Of a DNA stretch of 64,000 nucleotides, positions 58,040-64,000 are shown piece by piece (position 1 is the stretch's first letter; every line of letters starts with the position of its first letter). The position numbers were made by a program, and so were the translations under genes. The notes below the pieces were generated by a model, which was not told where the DNA came from, searched no databases, and was given only the letters and a program-made list of their open reading frames with translations. This DNA comes from DATEGZ01 sp035519535 (GTDB lineage: Bacteria > Acidobacteriota > Vicinamibacteria > Vicinamibacterales > SCN-69-37), in assembly GCA_035519535.1 (NCBI GenBank), contig DATIWF010000062.1:1-64000 (forward strand). Reading direction: 5' to 3'.

Positions 58040-60513
58040 CGCCGCACCCCCGCGCTCGCCTCGACGCCGGCGTCGGCCTTGCGCGATGACTTGCGCGCCG
58101 GCTCGTTCGAGGCGTGACCATCGCCGCCTTCCCACGGCGGCGTGACGAGCAGCGCCTCGGGCCAGGCGATCGCGGGGAACGCCGACGGCCCGGTGCGCGC
58201 GGGCTTGCCGCCGGCTTTGGCCGCGAGCGCGCGCACGATCTTGTCCGGCGTGATCGGCACTTCGTCCACGCGCACGCCCACCGCGTCGTACACCGCGTTG
58301 GCGACCGCCGGCATGATCGGCAGGAGCGGGCCCTGTCCGGCCTCCTTCGCGCCGAACGGCCCCGCGGGATCCGGGTGCTCGACGAGGTCCGTGACGATGT
58401 CCGGCATGTCGAGGCTCGTCGGACTCTTGTATTCGAGGATCGACGGGAACTTGTGGACGAGCGCGCCCGACAGCCTCGCCGGCAGCCGGCGAAACGCCTG
58501 CTCCTCCATCAGCGCCTCGCCGAGGCCCATGTAGACGCTGCCCTCGACCTGGCCGCGCACGAGCGTCGGATTGAGCGCGCGGCCGATGTCGTGCGCGATC
58601 CACACGCGGGGCACGACCACCCAGCCCGTCTCCGGATCCACCGTCACCTCGACCACGGCCGCCGTGTACGAGTACGTGGGGGAGGGGCCGACGCCGCCGC
58701 CCTTGAACGCCGCGGCGGATTTCGGCGGCGCGTACGAGCCGGTCGTGCCGATCGTGCCCACGCGCGCCTCGGCGATGCAGACCGCCTCCTGAAACGTCAC
58801 GCCCGTCGCGGGATCCGTGCGGTCGAAGACGCGGCGATCGGCGAAGACGAGCCGTTCCTTCGGGACGTCGAGGCGTGCGGCGACGTGCTCGGCGAGGAGG
58901 TCGCGCGCGCGCTCGGCGGCCTGGACCGCGGCGTTGCCCATCATGAGCGTGACGCGACTCGAGTACGAGCCGAGATCGACCGGCGTGAGATCCGTGTCGC
59001 CCGTGACCGCCCGAATGTCGAACGGATCGACGCCCAGAATCTCCGCCACGCACGCCACCAGCACGTCGTCCGACCCCTGGCCGATCTCGGTGGCGCCGCA
59101 GAATGCCGTGACGCCGCCGCTGCGATCGAGCTTGAGCTGGACGCCCGAGTGCGGCAGGTCGTTCCAGTTGATGGGCAGCCCGGCGCCGGAGAGATAGGAC
59201 GAACAGGCGAGGCCGATCCCGCGTCCGTACGGCAGCTTGCGAAACCGGTTCGCCCAGTCAGACCGCTCGGTGACGCGCCGGATGCACTCGGCGAGCCCGA
59301 TCGTGCCCACACGGAGGAAGTTCGCCGTCAGCGAATCGGCCGGCGCCAGGTTCCTGAGGCGCAGCTCGGCGGGATCGATCGTCAGCGCCTCGGCAATCTT
59401 GTCGAGCTGGATCTCCTGCCCGAACCGGCTTTGCGGCGTGCCATGGCCGCGCTTCGGCCCGCAGGGCGGCTTGTTGGTGAACGTGCGGCAGCCGCGGAAG
59501 CGGTAGCGCGGAATCCGGTACGTCACGGTCTGGAGCGCGCCGGTGTAGAAGGTGCTCGCGACGCCGTACGATCCGTACGCGCCGCCGTCGAGCAGCGTCT
59601 CGAGGTCGATCCCGGTCAGGGTGCCGTCGCTCGTCACGCCCGTGCGGAACCGCATCAACACGGGATGGCGCCCGCGATGGCAGTAGAACACCTCCTCGCG
59701 CGTGAGGCAGATCTTGACCGGACGATCGAGGATCCACGCAGCCTTCGCGACGATGACCTCGTGGTTGAACGGATCGCTCTTGCCGCCGAAGCCGCCGCCG
59801 TTCGGCGTCGCGATCACGCGAATGTGTGCGGCCGGCATCGCCAGCGCCTTCGCCAGCGCGCGGTGCAGGTAATGCGGCGTCTGCGTGCTCGAGTACACGA
59901 CGAGCTTGCCGTCCGGATCCTTGGTCGCGACCGCGGCGTGCTGCTCGATCGGCAGGTGCGTGTTGCCTTCGTAGAAGAACACGTCGTCGAACACGCGATC
60001 GGCGCCGGCGAGCGCGGCGTCGACGTCGCCAAACTGCAGGGCGACGGCCTTGTGGACGTTGCCGCCGTCGCCGTAGTCGTGGATCCTCGGCTCCGGATGC
60101 GCCAGGCTCTCCTCGGGCGAAGCCAGCGTGCGCAGCGGCTCGTACTCGACCTCGATCGACTCGACGGCGTCGGCGGCCGTGGACTCGTCGCGCGCGACGA
60201 CCGCCGCCACGGGATCGCCGACGAACCGCACCTTGTCCCGGCAGAGCGCGTGCTCGTCGTGACTCACGGGCAGCACGCCATACGCAATCGGAAACGCCTC
60301 GCCGGTCAGCACGAGATGCACGCCCGGATGGGCCGCGGCCTTCGATGTGTCGACCCGGACGATGCGTGCGTGGGGGTGGGGCGACCGGAGCAGCTTGCAG
60401 TGGACCATGCGCGGCAGAACGATGTCGTCCGCGTATCGCGTCTGGCCGGTGACCTTGGCGCGGCCGTCCACGCGCTGCCGCGCGCGCCCGATGATCCGCG
60501 TCGACTCGGTCAT
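58036..60513 (-). CDS. hcrA: 4-hydroxybenzoyl-CoA reductase-like molybdenum subunit (alpha)
   Basis: An 825-residue large subunit. It starts MTESTRIIGRARQRVDGRAK. It has the aldehyde oxidase/xanthine dehydrogenase fold with YADDIVLPRMVHCKLLRSPH, IATPNGGGFGGKSDPF and the motif FTNKPPCGPKRGHGTP, which matches the HcrA segment with the TNxPPCG and RGHGT signature. GSYSSRVTLMMGNA and GPFGAKEAGQGP with Glu are in place for the molybdenum cofactor site. The C-terminal 50 residues are a charged tail that the family lacks. Confidence 0.87.
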   Translation of the reverse strand: MTESTRIIGRARQRVDGRAKVTGQTRYADDIVLPRMVHCKLLRSPHPHARIVRVDTSKAAAHPGVHLVLTGEAFPIAYGVLPVSHDEHALCRDKVRFVGDPVAAVVARDESTAADAVESIEVEYEPLRTLASPEESLAHPEPRIHDYGDGGNVHKAVALQFGDVDAALAGADRVFDDVFFYEGNTHLPIEQHAAVATKDPDGKLVVYSSTQTPHYLHRALAKALAMPAAHIRVIATPNGGGFGGKSDPFNHEVIVAKAAWILDRPVKICLTREEVFYCHRGRHPVLMRFRTGVTSDGTLTGIDLETLLDGGAYGSYGVASTFYTGALQTVTYRIPRYRFRGCRTFTNKPPCGPKRGHGTPQSRFGQEIQLDKIAEALTIDPAELRLRNLAPADSLTANFLRVGTIGLAECIRRVTERSDWANRFRKLPYGRGIGLACSSYLSGAGLPINWNDLPHSGVQLKLDRSGGVTAFCGATEIGQGSDDVLVACVAEILGVDPFDIRAVTGDTDLTPVDLGSYSSRVTLMMGNAAVQAAERARDLLAEHVAARLDVPKERLVFADRRVFDRTDPATGVTFQEAVCIAEARVGTIGTTGSYAPPKSAAAFKGGGVGPSPTYSYTAAVVEVTVDPETGWVVVPRVWIAHDIGRALNPTLVRGQVEGSVYMGLGEALMEEQAFRRLPARLSGALVHKFPSILEYKSPTSLDMPDIVTDLVEHPDPAGPFGAKEAGQGPLLPIMPAVANAVYDAVGVRVDEVPITPDKIVRALAAKAGGKPARTGPSAFPAIAWPEALLVTPPWEGGDGHASNEPARKSSRKADAGVEASAGVRR

Positions 60514-60980
60514 CGCATCTTCTCCGCGGCGGCCTCGACGGCCTCGAAGATCTGCAGATACCCCGTGCAGCGGCACAGGTTGCCGGACAGCGCCTCGCGA
60601 ATCCGATCGCGCGAGGGCGACGGCTCGCGGTCGAGCAGCGCCTTGGCCGTGACCAGAATGCCGGGCGTGCAGTAGCCGCACTGCGCGCCGCCGAGCGCCG
60701 CGCACGCCTCCTGCAGCGGATGCAGGCGCCCGTCGGCAGCCAGGCCCTCGATCGTCGTGATCCGGCAGCCGTCGTAGTCCGCAGCCAGCGCGAGACACGA
60801 CAGCGCCGGCTCGTCATCGACCAGGACCGCGCACGCCCCGCACTCGCCGAGCTCGCAGCCGTGTTTCGTGCCCGTGAGCTGCAGGTCTTCGCGCAGCACC
60901 TCGAGCAGCGTTTTCGTGCCGTCGATCAAGAGCTCGACCCGCTCGCCGTTCACCGTCAGCCTGATTCGAAGCTTGTTCAC
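60510..60980 (-). CDS. hcrC: 4-hydroxybenzoyl-CoA reductase-like 2Fe-2S subunit (gamma)
   Basis: A 156-residue small subunit. The plant-type 2Fe-2S site uses Cys42, Cys47, Cys50 and Cys62 in GCELGECGACAVLVDD and LSC. The second cluster uses CGYCTPG and GNLCRCTGY. It transfers electrons to the molybdenum subunit. The GTG at 60980 overlaps the stop of the TetR gene, and its own stop overlaps the hcrA start as ATGA, so the operon is tightly coupled in the order tetR-C-A-B. Confidence 0.9.
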   Translation of the reverse strand: MNKLRIRLTVNGERVELLIDGTKTLLEVLREDLQLTGTKHGCELGECGACAVLVDDEPALSCLALAADYDGCRITTIEGLAADGRLHPLQEACAALGGAQCGYCTPGILVTAKALLDREPSPSRDRIREALSGNLCRCTGYLQIFEAVEAAAEKMR

Positions 60981-61663
60981 GTCGGCTCCTGTTCGTCTCG
61001 GGGCGCGTGGACCAGCCGCAGCGGCTGGCGGGCGGCGCGCGGCCGCGCGCTGATCCCACGGACCAGAAAATCCGCGATGGCGGCACCGACGTCCGCGCCG
61101 GTCGTCCCGCCCTCGGGCCGGAACCACGTCGCGGTCCAGTTCACGGCGCCGAGCATCGCGCGGGTGACGAGGGCCGGATCGACGCGGATGAACTCGCCGC
61201 CGGCGATGCCGTCGCTCACGATCCGCCGGACGGCGCGCTCGTACCGATCGCGCTTGATCACCACGCGGCCGCGGAGCATTGGAGGGAGCGCCCCGACCTC
61301 CAGGTGCGCCGTGGCGCCCTCGACATCGTCGAGCAGTGTGCGTGCGTGCGACGCGAGGACGGCCCCGAGCCGCTCGCCGGCGTGCCGGGAGGTCCGCCGC
61401 GCGTGCGCCACGGCCGAAAAAAGCCGGTCAAGCGTCCGGTCCTGACAGTAGTAGAGGATCTCGTCCTTGCCGCGGAAGTAGTGGTACAGGTTGGCGGGCG
61501 ATAGATCCGCCGCCTCGGCGATCTCACGCATGCCGGTGTCCGCGAAGCCGCGGTCGCGGAAGATCCGGGCGGCCGCGCGCAGAATCGCGTCCCGCCGGGC
61601 ATCGCGGCGGCGCGCCCGCCGGGGAGACGGCAAAAGCGAACGGCTGTTCGAAGATCGAACCAC
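60977..61663 (-). CDS. TetR regulator of the reductase operon
   Basis: A 228-residue protein. The helix-turn-helix reads TGMREIAEAADLSPANLYHYF (residues about 44-64), followed by KDEILYYCQDRTLDRLF. The rest is a TetR_C ligand domain like that of acyl-CoA or fatty-acid regulators. It heads the transcript through overlapping GTGA with the small subunit, suggesting control by an aromatic or acyl-CoA ligand; this is inferred from position. Confidence 0.88.
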   Translation of the reverse strand: MVRSSNSRSLLPSPRRARRRDARRDAILRAAARIFRDRGFADTGMREIAEAADLSPANLYHYFRGKDEILYYCQDRTLDRLFSAVAHARRTSRHAGERLGAVLASHARTLLDDVEGATAHLEVGALPPMLRGRVVIKRDRYERAVRRIVSDGIAGGEFIRVDPALVTRAMLGAVNWTATWFRPEGGTTGADVGAAIADFLVRGISARPRAARQPLRLVHAPRDEQEPT

Positions 61664-61713
61664 CGTTCACATACTAGCGCAGATTTGCCCTCTGCCTTCT
61701 GCCCTCTGCCTTC

Positions 61714-62118
61714 TTACGCGTCCGCCATCTTCAGAATCGCGTCCCACGTGCGCTGATCCACGGGCATCACCGAGAGCCGGGGCATGTACGTGAGCGGAAA
61801 GTCCTTGAAGCGCCGATCGGCCTTGATTGCGGCCAGGGTGACCGGACGCTTGAGCTTCTTCACCGGCACGAGATCGACGACGTGGGCCTTCCCGGTCTTG
61901 TCCTTCGGGTCGGGACGCGCGTCGCCCGCGGCGCGCGCGATCGCGACGACGGCCTTTTCGCTGCCGGTGTGGTAGTAGAAGACGAGATCGCCCTTGCGGA
62001 TGCTCCGCAAATGCTTCTGGGCCAGCGGGTTCCTCACGCCGCTCCACTCGGTGCCGCCGTCCTTCACGAACGCGTCGTACCCATAGTGGTCCGGTTCTTC
62101 TTTCACCAGGAAAGGCAT
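61714..62118 (-). CDS. EVE-domain protein
   Basis: A 134-residue protein starting MPFLVKEEPDHYGYDAFVKDG. The EVE/PUA-like signature includes WSGVRNPLAQKHLRSIRKGD, LVFYYHTGSEKAVVAIA and the Pro-rich DPKDKTGKAHVV. EVE domains bind modified nucleobases in RNA or DNA. The start at 62118 was preferred over an extended frame. A separate gene between the TetR operon and the cupredoxin gene. Confidence 0.88.
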   Translation of the reverse strand: MPFLVKEEPDHYGYDAFVKDGGTEWSGVRNPLAQKHLRSIRKGDLVFYYHTGSEKAVVAIARAAGDARPDPKDKTGKAHVVDLVPVKKLKRPVTLAAIKADRRFKDFPLTYMPRLSVMPVDQRTWDAILKMADA

Positions 62119-62289
62119 ATGGGTCCGGAGCATACCACTCATGAATCACGCGCGATTGTTCCCGGACGGGACACTTTCGTGGAGCGTAACGTGCTTTCCA
62201 TTTGCGAGCGGGAGTAGACTCCAAGACGGCTTCTCGACGCTCTCCAGCGTGGCAAGGGTCTTGCTGAATCAGGCGATGGAGGCACTACC

Positions 62290-62673
62290 ATGCGTCGAAA
62301 CGTTCTCATCATCACTTTCCTGGCCGCACTCGTCGGAGGCGCGTCTGCCTGCGGCTCCAGCTACGGCTCGTCCAACATGCCGAGCGCCACGCCGATCCCC
62401 TCGGGACCGAATACCGTGCTCGTGCCAAACGGTGCGTATCTCGGGCCCGGGCCGGGATTCGCGCCGAACACCATCACGGTGGCTGCGGGCACGACCGTCA
62501 TGTTCGGCAACAACGACGTCACCGCGCACACGACGACCGCGGATGGCGGTCAGTGGAACTCGAACAACCTGAATTCAGGGCAGACGTTCTCGGTGAAGCT
62601 GGACACGCCGGGGACGTACAAGTACCACTGCTCGATTCACTCGTTCATGAACGGGACGATCGTCGTCCAGTAG
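62290..62673 (+). CDS. Lipoprotein cupredoxin
   Basis: A 127-residue protein. The lipobox GASAC places the acylated Cys at 21. The type I copper ligands are His80, Cys114, His117 and Met120 in the pattern of plastocyanin/azurin (VTAHTTT, YHCSIHSFM). It shuttles electrons in the periplasm. The 3' end overlaps the convergent HxlR gene by 29 bp. Single gene. Confidence 0.9.
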   Translation: MRRNVLIITFLAALVGGASACGSSYGSSNMPSATPIPSGPNTVLVPNGAYLGPGPGFAPNTITVAAGTTVMFGNNDVTAHTTTADGGQWNSNNLNSGQTFSVKLDTPGTYKYHCSIHSFMNGTIVVQ

Positions 62674-62995
62674 CCCGCGCCGGATCGGGCAGCCACTTCT
62701 GGGCCCAGGCCGCGACGGCATCGAGCGATCGCTGCAGCTCGCGGCCCTTGGCCGTCAGCGCGTACTCCACACGCACGGGCGCGGTCGGGAGCACCGACCG
62801 CGTCACCAGTCCCTCCTTCTCGAGGACCTGGAGCCGCTCGGAGAGCATCCGGTCGCTGATCTGCGGGATCGACTCGGCGAGCTCCGCGAACCGCGCGGGC
62901 CCCGCCAGCAGGAGCTGGAGGATCGCGCCGGTCCACCGGCTGCCGACCAGCTCGATGGCCCGGTGAAACCGCGGACAGAGCGTGCGGGAGATCAC
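62645..62995 (-). CDS. HxlR-family transcriptional regulator
   Basis: A 116-residue winged-helix protein. CPRFHRAIELVGSRWTGAIL and the wing SDRMLSERLQVLEKEGLV are the HxlR/MarR-like signature, including the N-terminal Cys used for redox sensing in some members. Divergent from the YceI gene and likely its regulator. Confidence 0.9.
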   Translation of the reverse strand: MISRTLCPRFHRAIELVGSRWTGAILQLLLAGPARFAELAESIPQISDRMLSERLQVLEKEGLVTRSVLPTAPVRVEYALTAKGRELQRSLDAVAAWAQKWLPDPARATGRRSSRS

Positions 62996-63022
62996 GCGCC
63001 TAGCTTACCAGATGAAAGCGAC

Positions 63023-63071
63023 TTGACTTCAGTAACTAATAATTCTATAGTAGCTACTTACTAGTTAGTCA
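63023..63071 (+). promoter_or_regulatory. Sigma-70-like promoter and putative HxlR operator upstream of yceI
   Basis: TTGACT at 63023-63028 and TATAGT at 63046-63051 are separated by exactly 17 bp. The bases 63050-63071 hold the palindrome GTAGCTAC followed by TTACTAGTTAGTCAC, an AT-rich element of the type HxlR proteins bind. A repressor bound here would block the promoter. Confidence 0.7.
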
Positions 63072-63093
63072 CACGCTGGCAGGAGGAGAGATC

Positions 63094-63639
63094 ATGTTCA
63101 CGACTTGGAGAATTGACCCGGCCCACACCGAGGCGGCGTTCGCCGTCCGGCACCTGATGATTTCGACCGTTCGCGGCCGCTTCAGCGACGTGAAGGGCGA
63201 CGTCGTCCTCGACGGTGAGGACTTCGGCACGGCGCGGTTCGACGTCACGATCCCGACCGCCACCGTGGACACGCGCGAGCCGCAGCGCGATCAGCACCTG
63301 CGATCCGCCGATTTCTTCGACGTGGAGAAGTTCCCCGTCATGACGTTCTCGAGCCGCGAGGTCGCGCGCGCCGGCGACGCCTACCGCGTGATGGGCGACC
63401 TGACGATCCGCGGCATCACCCGGCCTGTGACGTTCGACGTCAGCCACGAGGGACGCGTGCGCGACCCGTGGGGTGGGGAGCGCGCCGGCTTCTCGGCGAC
63501 GACCGTCATCAACCGCAAGGACTTCGGGTTGGTGTGGAACGCGGTGCTCGAGGCAGGCGGCGTCGTGGTGGGCGACGAGGTCAGGATTTCGGTGGATCTC
63601 GAGCTGGTCAAACAGGCGTCGGCGTCGGCGGCGGCCTGA
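63094..63639 (+). CDS. YceI-family protein (cytoplasmic type)
   Basis: A 181-residue protein starting MFTTWRIDPAHTEAAFAVRH after AGGAGGAG. The YceI motifs are HLMISTVRGRFSDVKGDV, FPVMTFSSREV, LTIRGITRPVTF and INRKDFGLVWN. No signal peptide, unlike the exported YceI at 12283. Likely binds polyisoprenoid-type lipids and is induced through the divergent HxlR regulator. Confidence 0.92.
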   Translation: MFTTWRIDPAHTEAAFAVRHLMISTVRGRFSDVKGDVVLDGEDFGTARFDVTIPTATVDTREPQRDQHLRSADFFDVEKFPVMTFSSREVARAGDAYRVMGDLTIRGITRPVTFDVSHEGRVRDPWGGERAGFSATTVINRKDFGLVWNAVLEAGGVVVGDEVRISVDLELVKQASASAAA

Positions 63640-63745
63640 GCTGTAGAGGAGTGTGGGCGGCAGGCGGCGTCCGCGGACGGACGAATCTGTCCCGGCGCGC
63701 GCGACGAGCCGAAAACAAGGTAAGGTACTCTGCAGGGATTCCCCG

Positions 63746-64000
63746 ATGGCCTCGAGTCGTTTGTCGCGCGCCCGCGTCCTGTGGGTCGCGACCTGCCTGG
63801 CCGTCGTCGCGTTCACGACGGCGGCGCCGGCGCAGCGATTCGGACCGCAATTCGGATTCGAGCCGACGATCACCCACTCGCGATACGACGGCAAGTTCGC
63901 GCTGGCGCGCTTGAAGTACACGACGGGGCCCGGCGGCTACTACTACATGGGGCTTCCGGCCTGGGCCCACGGCTACCCGAAGGCCGAGAACAACCTCATG
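63746..64000 (+). CDS. DUF4159-like exported protein, partial (runs off the right edge)
   Basis: 85 codons visible from ATG at 63746. Signal peptide to about residue 28 (VLWVATCLAVVAFTTAAPAQ). It then reads FALARLKYTTGPGGYYYMGL and WAHGYPKAENNLM, the start of the DUF4159 fold common in Acidobacteriota. The C-terminal part lies outside the window. Function unknown. Confidence 0.65.
   Translation, partial: MASSRLSRARVLWVATCLAVVAFTTAAPAQRFGPQFGFEPTITHSRYDGKFALARLKYTTGPGGYYYMGLPAWAHGYPKAENNLM

Noticed and set aside
58114..60675. 853-codon plus-strand frame opposite hcrA
   Set aside because: Antisense shadow of a catalytic subunit with conserved motifs on the minus strand.

Overview
The window is high-GC chromosomal DNA. 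It most likely comes from an Acidobacteriota member of the Vicinamibacteria type. The evidence is a set of gene families typical of that group: two roughly 800-residue MacB/FtsX-like orphan permeases, a glycine-rich secreted S9 peptidase, multiheme and TPR fusion proteins, a partial DUF4159-like protein, exported Tat-type enzymes and two YceI proteins. GTGA and ATGA gene overlaps are common. Several genes have a TAnnnT -10-like box 6-11 nt before the start codon and no Shine-Dalgarno sequence. The taxonomic call is inference from gene content, because no rRNA is present.

Layout. (1) 1-6040 is an accessory zone with a hicAB toxin-antitoxin pair, two copies of the 3' half of a tRNA-Arg flanking about 3.5 kb with a decayed tyrosine integrase, a 181-bp direct repeat, parD with a truncated parE, and an RHH-antitoxin/PIN-toxin pair. 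(2) 6188-12933 holds two ABC-F ATPases bracketed by a full and a truncated copy of a small orphan protein, then a cupin, an exported protein and a YceI protein. (3) 13163-17710 is a tight operon of two polytopic GT39-like membrane proteins and an alginate-export-like outer-membrane barrel. (4) 17698-26758 contains an octaheme cytochrome-HEAT-TPR protein, a lipoprotein arylsulfatase, a subtilase with a barrel protein, a DHFR-like reductase divergent from a TetR regulator, and tadA. (5) 26795-27766 holds tRNA-Ser(CGA), hairpins and 51-bp tandem repeats, a GIY-YIG nuclease and a mazF remnant. (6) 27839-37350 is a minus-strand run of two orphan permeases, a family-3 solute-binding protein, a gene remnant, and PhoD-like and PhoX-like phosphatases. 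(7) 37528-45983 carries an exported amidase, a membrane-anchored PP2C/SpoIIE phosphatase, a methyltransferase, an RHH-like protein, ppk1 and a heme/Cu-monooxygenase-like/TPR lipoprotein. (8) 45999-48972 is a minus-strand cluster of an eRF1-like (baeRF-type) protein, an ASCH protein, an orphan and a PolX-like HhH protein. (9) 49060-53325 has a 28-bp-arm perfect hairpin, a metallo-beta-lactamase-fold protein, an S9 peptidase and a 55-residue Cys-rich microprotein. (10) 53488-56972 is a B12-type radical SAM gene overlapping glgB. (11) 57017-61663 is a TetR plus three-subunit molybdo-flavoenzyme operon whose medium subunit carries the cysteine spacing of the extra 4Fe-4S cluster of 4-hydroxybenzoyl-CoA reductase. 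(12) 61714-64000 has an EVE protein, a cupredoxin, HxlR divergent from YceI, and a partial DUF4159-like gene.

Together the core suggests a heterotrophic soil-type bacterium with exported hydrolases (sulfatase, proteases, phosphatases, amidase), polyphosphate and glycogen storage, and probable aromatic-CoA reduction. A toxin-rich, tRNA-targeted island sits on the left. No intact transposase, CRISPR array or rRNA was seen.
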